Positions 6,626 through 14,900 of a stretch of 64,000 nt of DNA are shown here, one piece after another; the first letter of the stretch is position 1; every line of letters begins with the position of its first letter. This stretch comes from CAG-217 sp963642245 (GTDB lineage Bacteria; Bacillota; Clostridia; Oscillospirales; Acutalibacteraceae), in the NCBI GenBank assembly GCA_963642245.1, contig CAVIFY010000003.1, forward strand, positions 31,513 to 95,512, given 5' to 3'. Below the pieces are notes generated by a model. It saw nothing but the letters and a program-made list of their open reading frames with translations, searched no databases and was not told the origin of the DNA. The position numbers were made by a program, and so were the translations under genes.

Positions 6626-9079
6626 ATGACCAACTGGGGATACAAGGCGGTGCGCAAGGTGCTGCAAGCCTTTGGCGGGGCGGAACTGGCCCAGCAGCAA
6701 AGCGGACGAGTCACCGGCGAACCGGGCAACCCGGAGGTGGCGGCGCTGGCCAGACGGGCCGGTGCGGAAAGCTGCGTGCTGCTGAAGAACAATGACCGGG
6801 CACTGCCCCTGGATCTATCTGCACCGGTGGCACTGTTTGGCCGGGTGCAGAAGAACTATTTTTATGTGGGCAACGGCAGCGGCGGCGATGTGTCCGCCCC
6901 GTACAGTATCAACCTGGTGCAGGGACTGGTAAACGCCGGTGTACAGCTGGACAGCACGGTGCTGGCCGCCTATGAAAGCTGGTGCACCGCCTCCGTGAAT
7001 GTGCCGGACCCGGGATTTTGGGGCCACTGGCCCCGCTATTATGCAGAAATGCCGGTGAAGCAGGACTGGGTACAGGCGGCAGCCGAGCGGTGCCAAACCG
7101 CCGTGGTGGTCATTGGCCGCAGCGCCGGTGAGGACCGGGAAAACACGCTGAAAAAAGGCAGCTTTTACCTGACGGATAAAGAAAAAGCCCTGCTGGACGC
7201 AGTGACCGCCGCCTTTCAAAAAGTGGTGCTGGTACTGAATATCGGCAGCATTATGGACTTTGCGGAGATCGACGCCTACGGCGACAAGATCAGCGCCATT
7301 CTGCTGGCCTGGCAGCTGGGTATGGAGAGCGGCAACGCGGTGGCGGATGTGCTCACCGGGCAGGTGGACCCCAGCGGTCGCCTAACGGACACCATTGCCA
7401 AAACCTATGCCGACTACCCGACGCAGCACTTTGGCAACAAGGCGGAGAACCGCTATACGGAAGATATTTTTGTAGGCTATCGGTACTTTGAGACCTTTGC
7501 GCCGGAGCGGGTGCTGTACCCCTTTGGCTACGGTCTGTCTTACACGGACTTTGCCTGCAAAGTGGAAAAAACAGAAATAGAAGACCAAACGGTCACCGTG
7601 CAGGTGCAGGTGGAGAACACCGGCGCCCTGCCCGGCAAGCAGGTGGTGCAGCTGTACGCCGGTTGCCCCTGCGGCGCCCTGGGCAAGGCCGCCAAGGTGC
7701 TCATTGCCTTTGGCAAAACGGAGGAACTGGCCCCCGGCAAGCACCAGACCCTGACCCTCACCGCCCCCTATCGCAACTTTGCCAGCTTTGACGACAGCGG
7801 CGCTGCCGGGCACAAGAACGCCTGGCTGCTGGAGGCGGGGGACTACACCTTTTACCTGGGCACAGATGTGCGCAGCGCTGCCCCCGGCGGCGATCTGCAC
7901 CTGACGGACACGCTGGTACTGGAGCAGTGCAATGAATTGCTGGCGCCCCCGGCGGACAGCAACTTTGACCGGCTCACCGCCACAGAGCAAAACGGCCAAG
8001 TGACCCAAACCTACGCCCCGGTGCCCACCGCCACTGTGGACTTAAAAGAGGAAATTCTCGCCCACCTGCCCCCTGCTCTGCCGGTCACCGGCAACAAGGG
8101 CTATGTGCTGGCAGATGTGGCCGAGGGCAGCGTCAGCCTGGACGACTTTGTGGCCCAGCTGTCCACCACGGAGATGGAACTGCTCAGCCGCGGCGAGGGC
8201 ATGATGGACAGTGCCCTGGGTGCCTCCGGCAACGCAGGCGCCATGGCCGGGGTCAGCGACAGCCTGCGCCAAAAGGGCATACCCCCGGTGATCACCACCG
8301 ACGGCCCCTCCGGTATTCGCCTGCGGGCCACCTGCTCCCTGCTGCCCAGCGGCACCGCCCTGGCTTGCAGCTGGAACCCGCCGCTGGTACAAGAACTGTA
8401 CGCCGCCATGGGGCGGGAGATGGTGGACAAGGGCACCGATGTGCTGCTGGCGCCGGGTATGAATATCCACCGCAACCCCCTGTGCGGGCGCAATTTTGAA
8501 TACTTCTCCGAGGACCCGCTGGTCACCGGCAAGCTGGCCGCCGCGGTGGTGCAGGGGCTGCAAAGCGCCCCGGTATCCGCCTGCCCCAAGCACTTTGCCT
8601 GCAACAACCAGGAGTATAACCGCAACCGCAACAACTCCGTGGTCAGCGCTCGCGCCCTGCGGGAGATCTACCTGCGGGGATTTGAGATCTGCGTAAAAGA
8701 GGCGCACCCCAGAAACCTGATGACCAGCTACAACAAGGTCAACGGCGTGTGGAGCCACTACAACTACCAGCTGTGCACCGCCCTGCTGCGGGAGGAATGG
8801 GGCTACACCGGCAATGTAATGACCGACTGGTGGATGCGCTACGCCCCCTCGCCGGAGTTCCCGGAGCTGCGGGACAACGGCTACCGGGTGCGCGCCCAGG
8901 TGGATGTGCTGATGCCCGGGGCCAAAACCGCCATCAGCAAGTCCGCCCCCAACGACGGCAGCCTGCTGGCCACCCTTGGCAAGCCCCAGGGCATTACTCT
9001 GGGCGAACTGCAACGCACGGCAAAGAATGTGCTGCGTATGACCCTGCGCACCAAATTCGCCGGGCAGTATAAAGACTAA
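6626..9079 (+). CDS. Glycoside hydrolase family 3 with inverted domain order (beta-glucosidase/xylosidase type)
   Basis: 817 residues, no signal peptide, so likely cytoplasmic. The usual GH3 order is reversed: the alpha/beta sandwich comes first (residues about 30-240, with VVVIGRSAGEDRENT and LAWQLGMESGNAVADVL), then a fibronectin-III-like domain (LYPFGYGLSYTDF onward), and the TIM-barrel last (TDGPSGIRLRAT, then LLAPGMNIHRNPLCGRNFEY and KHFACNNQE). The predicted nucleophile is Asp734 in NVMTDWW. ATG at 6626 follows GCGGAGG; an in-frame ATG 12 codons earlier lacks such a site. It probably splits short beta-linked oligosaccharides after uptake; the sugar specificity cannot be read. Confidence 0.9.
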   Translation: MTNWGYKAVRKVLQAFGGAELAQQQSGRVTGEPGNPEVAALARRAGAESCVLLKNNDRALPLDLSAPVALFGRVQKNYFYVGNGSGGDVSAPYSINLVQGLVNAGVQLDSTVLAAYESWCTASVNVPDPGFWGHWPRYYAEMPVKQDWVQAAAERCQTAVVVIGRSAGEDRENTLKKGSFYLTDKEKALLDAVTAAFQKVVLVLNIGSIMDFAEIDAYGDKISAILLAWQLGMESGNAVADVLTGQVDPSGRLTDTIAKTYADYPTQHFGNKAENRYTEDIFVGYRYFETFAPERVLYPFGYGLSYTDFACKVEKTEIEDQTVTVQVQVENTGALPGKQVVQLYAGCPCGALGKAAKVLIAFGKTEELAPGKHQTLTLTAPYRNFASFDDSGAAGHKNAWLLEAGDYTFYLGTDVRSAAPGGDLHLTDTLVLEQCNELLAPPADSNFDRLTATEQNGQVTQTYAPVPTATVDLKEEILAHLPPALPVTGNKGYVLADVAEGSVSLDDFVAQLSTTEMELLSRGEGMMDSALGASGNAGAMAGVSDSLRQKGIPPVITTDGPSGIRLRATCSLLPSGTALACSWNPPLVQELYAAMGREMVDKGTDVLLAPGMNIHRNPLCGRNFEYFSEDPLVTGKLAAAVVQGLQSAPVSACPKHFACNNQEYNRNRNNSVVSARALREIYLRGFEICVKEAHPRNLMTSYNKVNGVWSHYNYQLCTALLREEWGYTGNVMTDWWMRYAPSPEFPELRDNGYRVRAQVDVLMPGAKTAISKSAPNDGSLLATLGKPQGITLGELQRTAKNVLRMTLRTKFAGQYKD

Positions 9080-9098
9080 AAAAATCCCCCACGGTGGG

Positions 9099-9127
9099 TT
9101 GCTACCGACCCGCCGCCGTGGTAAAAT
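9099..9127 (+). promoter_or_regulatory. Promoter of the small membrane protein pair
   Basis: TTGCTA at 9099-9104, 17-base spacer, TAAAAT at 9122-9127. Confidence 0.55.
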
Positions 9128-9176
9128 AAGATCATCAAGTAAGCGCCAATCGGCGCAATTTAGGGAGGACAACCAA

Positions 9177-9590
9177 ATGGCATGTTTCTTAGTACCGGCC
9201 GCTGAGGCCGTGGTGGTCACCGCTGTGGCCCTGACCATGAAGAAAAAGGAAGAAAAACTCACTCTGCCCGCACACGAGGCTGTGGGCACCGACGCACCTG
9301 CCCAGGAGAAGAAATTCACCTGGAGCCGCAAGCTGTTCTTGCTGTCCGGTCTGCTGTGGGGCGGCATTCTGCTGCTGGCCTTTGAGCACCTGTGGCACGG
9401 CGAGGTGACCCTGTTCGCGCCGTTCCTAACGGCTATGAGCAACCCGGAGGATAAAGCGATCATGCTCCACGAAATGGCTACCGTGGGTGTGACCATGAGC
9501 GCCGTTGTTACCGGCGTATGGGGTATGGTGGTCGCCATCGTCAGCGCCAAGTTCAAAAAGGGCGCCAAGACCGCTGCCCAGGAGGGCTAA
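9177..9590 (+). CDS. Small membrane protein of unknown function
   Basis: 137 residues. A hydrophobic N-terminal segment (FLVPAAEAVVVTAVALTM), a charged stretch of about 35 residues, a second helix (LFLLSGLLWGGILLLAFEHL) and a C-terminal helix (VGVTMSAVVTGVWGMVVAIV) suggest three membrane passes. I do not recognise the family. The start at 9177 follows GGGAGGACAAC; an upstream in-frame start at 9099 would begin inside the promoter. The next membrane protein follows after 3 bases, so the two are almost surely co-translated and may form a complex. Confidence 0.75.
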   Translation: MACFLVPAAEAVVVTAVALTMKKKEEKLTLPAHEAVGTDAPAQEKKFTWSRKLFLLSGLLWGGILLLAFEHLWHGEVTLFAPFLTAMSNPEDKAIMLHEMATVGVTMSAVVTGVWGMVVAIVSAKFKKGAKTAAQEG

Positions 9591-9593
9591 AGT

Positions 9594-9893
9594 ATGTGCC
9601 TGCTGCTGACCTTGATGGCTGCCGTGGCAGCCACCGTGGCCTGGTACGCCTGCGAAAAGCGGGGGACCTACCGGCTGGGCACCCTGTGCCTGATCTACTG
9701 GGGCGCCGGGCTGATGTGGCTGGTGGACTTCTTCTTTGAATACTTCAGCGAAGGAGCGGCCTATTTTCAGCAGAGCTTCAGCCAGGTGCTGAACGACAGT
9801 CTGCTGGGTCTCTCTGCCGTGACTCTGGGCGCCATTGCCTGGCTGGCGATCCTTCTGATCAAAGACCCCAAGGGCCTGTTCAAAAAGCAATAA
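9594..9893 (+). CDS. Small membrane protein of unknown function, partner of the preceding gene
   Basis: 99 residues with three predicted helices: an N-terminal one (CLLLTLMAAVAATVAWYAC), LGTLCLIYWGAGLMWLVDFF, and a C-terminal one (LGAIAWLAILLI). A short acidic/aromatic loop FFEYFSEGAAYFQQSF joins the last two. It begins 3 bases after the preceding gene and is followed at once by a terminator, so the pair forms a complete two-gene unit. No known family recognised; the pairing and similar size suggest a heteromeric membrane complex, which is only inference. Confidence 0.7.
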   Translation: MCLLLTLMAAVAATVAWYACEKRGTYRLGTLCLIYWGAGLMWLVDFFFEYFSEGAAYFQQSFSQVLNDSLLGLSAVTLGAIAWLAILLIKDPKGLFKKQ

Positions 9894-9901
9894 ACCGAAA
9901 G

Positions 9902-9928
9902 GGCGACTGCACCGCAGCCGCCTTTTTT
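9902..9928 (+). terminator. Intrinsic terminator after the small membrane pair
   Basis: Nine-base stem with one mismatch (GGCGACTGC 9902-9910 with GCAGCCGCC 9914-9922), loop ACC, six T. Confidence 0.85.
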
Positions 9929-10005
9929 CTTTACCGAAAATTCTTAGACAAATCCTGCCTTTTTGCCGCTTTATGCACAAAGTAGCCGAATTCCACCACT
10001 TTCCA

Positions 10006-10033
10006 TTGCAATTTTTTATAGAACCTGTATAAT
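10006..10033 (+). promoter_or_regulatory. Promoter of the sugar symporter-GH2 operon
   Basis: TTGCAA at 10006-10011, 16-base spacer, TATAAT at 10028-10033. Confidence 0.65.
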
Positions 10034-10082
10034 AAGAAGTAATGTACACACTGTACAAAATAGGAATTCGGAGGGAACCTTT

Positions 10083-11438
10083 ATGGACACCAACAAACAG
10101 CTGCGACCCTTTGGTATGCGCGACAAGATCGGCTATGCCTTTGGCGACTTCGGCTGCAACATGAGCTTTGCGTTCATTAACAGCTACCTAATGCTGTTCT
10201 ATGTCACCTGTATGAAGATCGACCCCAAGCACTTTGCGGTGCTTATTCTGCTGGGCAAGATCTTTGACGCCATCAACGACCCCATCATCGGCGGCCTGTG
10301 CGACGCCACCAAACCCGGCAAGGACGGCAAGTTCAAGCCCTGGATCAAGTGGGCCAGCCCGGTACTGCTGCTGTCCAGCATTGCCCTGTTCATTTATGCG
10401 CCGAATGCGCCCTATGGGGTAAAGATCGCTATGTGCCTGGGCATTTACTGCCTGTGGAGCGTGGCGTACACCAGCGTGAATGTGCCCTACGGCTCTATGC
10501 AAAGCTGCATTACCAACGACCCGGCGGGCCGCTCCTCCCTGTCCCAGTGGCGGAGCATCGGCGCTATGTGTGCCCAGATCCCCATTATGATCCTGCTGCC
10601 CCTGCTGGTGTATGACAAGAACGACAACCCCCGCGGCGAGCTGTTCATCGTCTTTGTAGGCGTGATGGGCGCCATCGGCCTGGTGTCTTTCTACCTGCTG
10701 CGGCGCATGACCACCGAGCGCATTGCCGCTGCGGCACCCCAGGAGAAGCAAAAGTTCAACTACTTTGCCACCCTTGGCTCTTTCTTTAAGAACAAACCCA
10801 TGATGGGCGTGACCATCAGCACCGTGGCCTACCTGGCGCTGATGATGACGGTGACCACCTCCATGCCCTATATCTTTATGTGCTATTTCCAGAACACCAA
10901 ACTGATCACCATTGCCACCATGCTGGCCGGGTGCCCGGTGGCGCTGGGCATTCTGCTGGTGAAGCCCATGCAAAAGAAGTTCACCAAAAAGCAGCTGTGC
11001 ACCTATCCCTTTGTCCTGTCGGCCATCTCCGCCGGCGTGGCCGCCTTTGTGCGGATCCGCAACCCTTATGTTTGGATCGTGCTGGTGGCTATCGCCATGT
11101 TTGGCTCCGCCTTTTACCTGACCCTGATGTGGGCGCTGGTGGCGGACTGCATCGACTACCAGGAGCGCAAGACCGGCCGCCGGGAGGAAAGCTCCATTTA
11201 CGCCACCTATTCCCTGTTCCGCAAGATCGCCCAGGGCGTAGGCGCGGCCGTGGTCAGCTGGGCCATCGGTATGACCGGCTATAATCAAAAGCTGGGCGCC
11301 CTGGAGCAGGCCGCCGGTGTGCCGGAGAAGATCTACTTCGTCACCGCGTTCCTGCCCTTTATCGGCGCGCTGATCAGCCTGATCAGTATGCACTTCCTGT
11401 ACAACCTGGACGACAACGCCCAGGAAAAAGTAAAATAA
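10083..11438 (+). CDS. MFS transporter, glycoside-pentoside-hexuronide (GPH) cation symporter family
   Basis: 451 residues with about twelve hydrophobic segments. The start (LRPFGMRDKIGYAFGDFGCN) and the loop KIFDAINDPIIGGLCDATK match the GPH family (MelB, XynP, UidB relatives), where the Asp residues of this loop bind the coupling cation. It should import a glycoside together with Na+ or H+. The ATG at 10083 follows CGGAGG; an in-frame ATG 40 codons earlier lies before the promoter. The GH2 gene starts 19 bases after the stop, so the imported sugar is probably the GH2 substrate. Confidence 0.9.
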   Translation: MDTNKQLRPFGMRDKIGYAFGDFGCNMSFAFINSYLMLFYVTCMKIDPKHFAVLILLGKIFDAINDPIIGGLCDATKPGKDGKFKPWIKWASPVLLLSSIALFIYAPNAPYGVKIAMCLGIYCLWSVAYTSVNVPYGSMQSCITNDPAGRSSLSQWRSIGAMCAQIPIMILLPLLVYDKNDNPRGELFIVFVGVMGAIGLVSFYLLRRMTTERIAAAAPQEKQKFNYFATLGSFFKNKPMMGVTISTVAYLALMMTVTTSMPYIFMCYFQNTKLITIATMLAGCPVALGILLVKPMQKKFTKKQLCTYPFVLSAISAGVAAFVRIRNPYVWIVLVAIAMFGSAFYLTLMWALVADCIDYQERKTGRREESSIYATYSLFRKIAQGVGAAVVSWAIGMTGYNQKLGALEQAAGVPEKIYFVTAFLPFIGALISLISMHFLYNLDDNAQEKVK

Positions 11439-11457
11439 CCCACCCGGAGGCAACCCT

Positions 11458-13722
11458 ATGCGACAAATCATCAACATCAACAAAGACTGGCGCTTTTGCA
11501 AAAAGCCCCAGAGTACCCCCACCGCCCTGCCCACAGACTGGGAGCCGGTGGACCTGCCCCACACCTGGAACGGCACAGACGGCCAGGACGGTGGCAACGA
11601 CTATTACAGAGGCAAGTGCGCCTACGCCAAGGTGCTCACCGCCGACGAGCTGGGCAGCGCCCCGGTACATTACCTGCAATTTGACGGCGTGAACAGCAGC
11701 GCCCAGGTCTTCTGGAACGGCCGGCAGATCGCTACGCATGACGGCGGCTACTCCACCTTCCGTGCCAAGCTGCCGGAGATCCTGGCAGAGAACCTGCTGG
11801 TGGTCTATGCAGACAACAGCCCCAATGAGACCGTGTATCCCCAGGTGGCGGACTTCACCTTCTACGGCGGTATTTACCGGGATGTGACCGTCCTTGGCGT
11901 AGAGGAGAGCCACTTTGACCTGGACTACTACGGCGCCCCCGGCGTGCAGGTGGTGCCCACTATGCAAGGCAACCACGCCACAGTGGCTGCCACAGCCTAT
12001 GTGACCGCACCGGCCGGCTGCACCGTGCACTTTGCCATCACCGATATGGACGGCGACCCGGTGGCAGAAGCCGATACAGACGCCGCCAATGCAAAAACGG
12101 ACTTCAAAATTGAAAACGCCCACCTGTGGCACGGCACCCAGGACCCGTACCTGTACACCCTGACGGCCACTTTGCTGCAAGAGGGCAAGGCGGTGGACGA
12201 AATTGCCACCCGCTTTGGCTGCCGCAGCTTTGCCATTGACCCGCAAAAGGGCTTTATCTTAAACGGCAAGCCCTATCCCCTGCGCGGCGTATCCCGCCAC
12301 CAGGATCGGCCGGGGATCGGCAACGCCCTCACCGCCAAGGAGCACACGGAGGATATGGACCTGATCTGCGAGCTGGGAGCCAACACCATTCGCCTGGCCC
12401 ATTACCAGCACAGCCAGACCTTTTATGACCTGTGCGACGAGCGGGGTATGGTGGTCTGGGCAGAGATCCCCTATATCTCCCGCCATATGCCCGGGGGCAA
12501 GGCCAACACCATCAGCCAAATGACGGAGCTGATCTGCCAAAACAGCAATCACCCCAGCATTGTGGTGTGGGGCCTGTCTAACGAGATCACCATGAACGGC
12601 GCGGCAGATCCCTCCCTTTTGGAGAACCACCGGGCGCTGAACGACCTGGTGCACAAGCTGGATCCCACCCGCCCCACCACCGTGGCGGTGCTGAGTATGT
12701 GCGATCCCGGCGAGGAATATGTACAGATCGCCGATGTGCTGTCTTACAACCACTACTTTGGCTGGTACGGCGGCAAAACGGAGATGTACGGCCCCTGGTT
12801 TGACAAATTCCACAAGAAGTACCCGGACCGGGCGGTGGGTATGAGCGAGTACGGCTGCGAGGCCCTGAACTGGCACACCTCCGACCCCCAGCAGGGCGAC
12901 TATACCGAGGAGTACCAGGCCAAGTACCACGAGGATGTGATCCGCCAGATCGCCGCGCGGCCCTGGATGTGGTCCACCCATGTGTGGAATATGTTTGACT
13001 TTGCCGCAGACGCCCGCAGCGAGGGCGGCGAGAACGGTATGAACCACAAGGGCCTGGTGACCTTTGACCGGCAGTATAAGAAAGACGCGTTTTATGCCTA
13101 CAAGGCCTGGCTGTCTACGGAGCCGTTCGTCCACATTTGCGGCAAGCGGTATGTGGACCGCACCGAGGATGTGACCAAGGTCACCGTCTACACCAACCAG
13201 CCCCAGGTAGAGCTGTTTGCCAACGGCAAGAGCCTGGGCGTGCAGCAAAAGGGCGAATTCCCGTTCTTCTACTTTGATGTGCCCAACAGCGGCGAGACCA
13301 CCCTGACCGCCAAGGCCGGGGACTGCACGGATGAGAGCCATCTGCGCCATGTGGATGAGCCTAACCGGGACTATGTGCTCCAGGAGGAGGGCGCGGTCAT
13401 CAACTGGTTTGAGATCGAGACCCCGCCCGGCTATATGAGCATTAACGACACCATCGGCGATATTTTGGCCACCACCCGGGGCAAGCTGCTGGCCCTGCGG
13501 ATCGTGCAAATGGTGCGGGCCAATATGAAGAAGAACAAGGGCGGCTCCACCGGCGGTATGGCGGATATGGCCAAGGGCATGAAGATCAATAAGAACCTGA
13601 TCGAGATGGGCAAGGGCTTTACCGTCAAGCGCGTGTGCATGATGGCCGGCGGCCTGTTTACCAAGGAGCAGATCCTGGAGATCAACGCCAAGCTGAATAA
13701 GATCAAGAAAAAGCAAAAGTAA
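11458..13722 (+). CDS. Glycoside hydrolase family 2 (beta-galactosidase/beta-glucuronidase type)
   Basis: 754 residues, no signal peptide. The sugar-binding jelly roll (INKDWRFCKK ... PVDLPHTWNG), an immunoglobulin-like domain and the TIM barrel are in the usual order. The acid/base is Glu376 in VVWGLSNEI and the nucleophile Glu464 in GMSEYG. The last 110 residues are a basic helical tail with MADMAKGMKINKN, not part of the catalytic core. It lies just behind a GPH symporter, so it likely hydrolyses an imported beta-galactoside or beta-glucuronide; which one cannot be told. A strong terminator follows. Confidence 0.9.
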   Translation: MRQIININKDWRFCKKPQSTPTALPTDWEPVDLPHTWNGTDGQDGGNDYYRGKCAYAKVLTADELGSAPVHYLQFDGVNSSAQVFWNGRQIATHDGGYSTFRAKLPEILAENLLVVYADNSPNETVYPQVADFTFYGGIYRDVTVLGVEESHFDLDYYGAPGVQVVPTMQGNHATVAATAYVTAPAGCTVHFAITDMDGDPVAEADTDAANAKTDFKIENAHLWHGTQDPYLYTLTATLLQEGKAVDEIATRFGCRSFAIDPQKGFILNGKPYPLRGVSRHQDRPGIGNALTAKEHTEDMDLICELGANTIRLAHYQHSQTFYDLCDERGMVVWAEIPYISRHMPGGKANTISQMTELICQNSNHPSIVVWGLSNEITMNGAADPSLLENHRALNDLVHKLDPTRPTTVAVLSMCDPGEEYVQIADVLSYNHYFGWYGGKTEMYGPWFDKFHKKYPDRAVGMSEYGCEALNWHTSDPQQGDYTEEYQAKYHEDVIRQIAARPWMWSTHVWNMFDFAADARSEGGENGMNHKGLVTFDRQYKKDAFYAYKAWLSTEPFVHICGKRYVDRTEDVTKVTVYTNQPQVELFANGKSLGVQQKGEFPFFYFDVPNSGETTLTAKAGDCTDESHLRHVDEPNRDYVLQEEGAVINWFEIETPPGYMSINDTIGDILATTRGKLLALRIVQMVRANMKKNKGGSTGGMADMAKGMKINKNLIEMGKGFTVKRVCMMAGGLFTKEQILEINAKLNKIKKKQK

Positions 13723-13734
13723 TTTTGCCACCCA

Positions 13735-13768
13735 CTTCCCTTGCAGAGCCTGCGAGGGAAGTTTTTTT
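13735..13768 (+). terminator. Intrinsic terminator after the GH2 gene
   Basis: Eleven-base stem CTTCCCTTGCA (13735-13745) with TGCGAGGGAAG (13751-13761), loop GAGCC, seven T. Confidence 0.9.
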
Positions 13769-13829
13769 GCCCCGCCCCCGGCAGCGGATCGCCGCGCCGG
13801 AATTGGCACGATAAATTTTAATTTACCCC

Positions 13830-13858
13830 TTGCCCTGCCGCCCCCTGCGTGGTATAAT
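13830..13858 (+). promoter_or_regulatory. Promoter of tRNA-Ala
   Basis: TTGCCC at 13830-13835, 17-base spacer, TATAAT at 13853-13858, twelve bases before the tRNA. Confidence 0.75.
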
Positions 13859-13869
13859 AATAGCCACAC

Positions 13870-13945
13870 GGGCGCGTAGCTCAGTTGGGAGAGTGCTGCA
13901 TTCGCATTGCAGAGGTCGAGGGTTCGACTCCCTTCGTGTCCACCA
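13870..13945 (+). tRNA. tRNA-Ala (anticodon CGC)
   Basis: Full cloverleaf of 76 bases with encoded CCA. Acceptor GGGCGCG pairs with CGTGTCC; anticodon arm CTGCA-TTCGCAT-TGCAG gives CGC, reading GCG; T arm GAGGG-TTCGACT-CCCTT. Confidence 0.95.
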
Positions 13946-13949
13946 AAAG

Positions 13950-13985
13950 TCCACCGTAATTCTATTCAATTACGGTGGATTTTTT
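13950..13985 (+). terminator. Intrinsic terminator after tRNA-Ala
   Basis: Perfect 12-base stem TCCACCGTAATT (13950-13961) with AATTACGGTGGA (13968-13979), six-base loop, T tract. Confidence 0.92.
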
Positions 13986-14024
13986 ATTTCGTTTGAAAAA
14001 TATAATCAAAAGAGGGGGCAAATC

Positions 14025-14483
14025 ATGGCGAGAGCAAAGTATCAGGTCTTGGTCATTCCATATTGCATACAGGACGGCAATGTGCGGTTCTGCTTGTTTC
14101 AAAGAAGTGATATGGGCATTTGGCAATTCATCGCAGGCGGCGGAGAAGCGGAGGATCTTTCCATCATGGAGTCGGCAAAAAGAGAAGCCTTTGAAAAAGC
14201 CGGGATTTCTAAGGCCTGTCAATTTTTCAAGCTCGACACCTGCTGTAGCATACCGGCCAACTGCTTTAAGAATGCAGAAGCAATATGGGGTAAGGCGTGT
14301 TTTGTCATTCCGGAGTACACATTTGCAGTGAAAGTTGAAAGCACAGCTTTGCAGCTATCCCATGAGCATACAGAATATGATTGGCTGACTTATAAGGAAG
14401 CGCACACGCGACTTCAATACGACAGCAACAAAACCGCGCTGTGGGAACTGAACCGGCGCATTGCGCTTGGAATGTTGGAATAG
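14025..14483 (+). CDS. Nudix-like hydrolase with altered Nudix box
   Basis: 152 residues. The start (YQVLVIPYCIQDGNVRFCLF, then WQFIAGGGEAEDLS) and the helix SAKREAFEKAGI match the Nudix fold of small NTP pyrophosphatases. Compared with the box Gx5Ex7REUxEExGU, the first Glu is Leu (EDLSIM) and the second Glu of the EE pair is Lys (FEKAGI), while REAFE keeps one metal-binding Glu. Activity may thus be weak or changed. ATG at 14025 follows AGAGGGGG. Base composition is visibly richer in A+T than the flanking genes and it stands alone behind tRNA-Ala, which fits horizontal gain. Confidence 0.75.
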   Translation: MARAKYQVLVIPYCIQDGNVRFCLFQRSDMGIWQFIAGGGEAEDLSIMESAKREAFEKAGISKACQFFKLDTCCSIPANCFKNAEAIWGKACFVIPEYTFAVKVESTALQLSHEHTEYDWLTYKEAHTRLQYDSNKTALWELNRRIALGMLE

Positions 14484-14584
14484 ATCCCTTCCATTATGCC
14501 ACAATTTTCCAGGTAAAGTACCGTGTCAAGACGGCGCAGCGCCCCCCTTGCACAAATTCCATCAAGATTACAGTTCTTTGCCAA

Positions 14585-14614
14585 AAGCCGATTTCTTTTG
14601 AGATCGGCTTTTTT
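14585..14614 (+). terminator. Intrinsic terminator downstream of the Nudix-like gene
   Basis: Eight-base stem AAGCCGAT (14585-14592) with ATCGGCTT (14603-14610), ten-base loop, T tract. Confidence 0.8.
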
Positions 14615-14623
14615 CTTTTGCCC

Positions 14624-14774
14624 GGGCGGGCGGCAGGTTGCCGCCCCTACCGTATATGGCATCATACCGCCCCCGGCGGTAATAAAAAACGCCAAGTGCT
14701 CGGCAAATTGTGCTCTTCTCCGTGTGGCAGATCGGCAACGGCTTTGCAGGGGCCGATGCCCACATCGGCCCGCA
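14624..14774. repeat. Intergenic palindrome island 2
   Basis: A GGCGGCA-GGT-TGCCGCC module at 14624-14650 and a GGCCGATG-CCC-CATCGGCC module at 14748-14772. The rest of the 14484-14900 gap holds a terminator and no coding potential that I can support. Confidence 0.75.
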
Positions 14775-14821
14775 TTTTTTATTATCCGTAATACCGCTGC
14801 AATGTGCCGAAATGCAGGGGC

Positions 14822-14850
14822 TTGCAATTTTGCCCTGTTTTGTGTACCAT
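14822..14850 (+). promoter_or_regulatory. Possible promoter of the ART-like gene
   Basis: TTGCAA at 14822-14827, 17-base spacer, TACCAT at 14845-14850. The -10 box is only fair. Confidence 0.45.
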
Positions 14851-14900
14851 GGTAGCAGAGAAGCTGCACGAAATTGCGGCAAAGGAGGTGGGTGCGGCCT

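Noticed and set aside
8042..9568. Long open frame on the minus strand opposite the GH3 gene
   Set aside because: It is antisense to a clear GH3 gene, has no family features and owes its length to high GC.
12259..13869. Long open frame on the minus strand opposite the GH2 gene and tRNA region
   Set aside because: Antisense to GH2 catalytic motifs and running into the tRNA-Ala promoter; no ribosome site or homology.
13870..14024. Integration site of a mobile element at tRNA-Ala
   Set aside because: No integrase and no repeat of the tRNA 3' end was found nearby; the Nudix-like gene alone does not prove an element.
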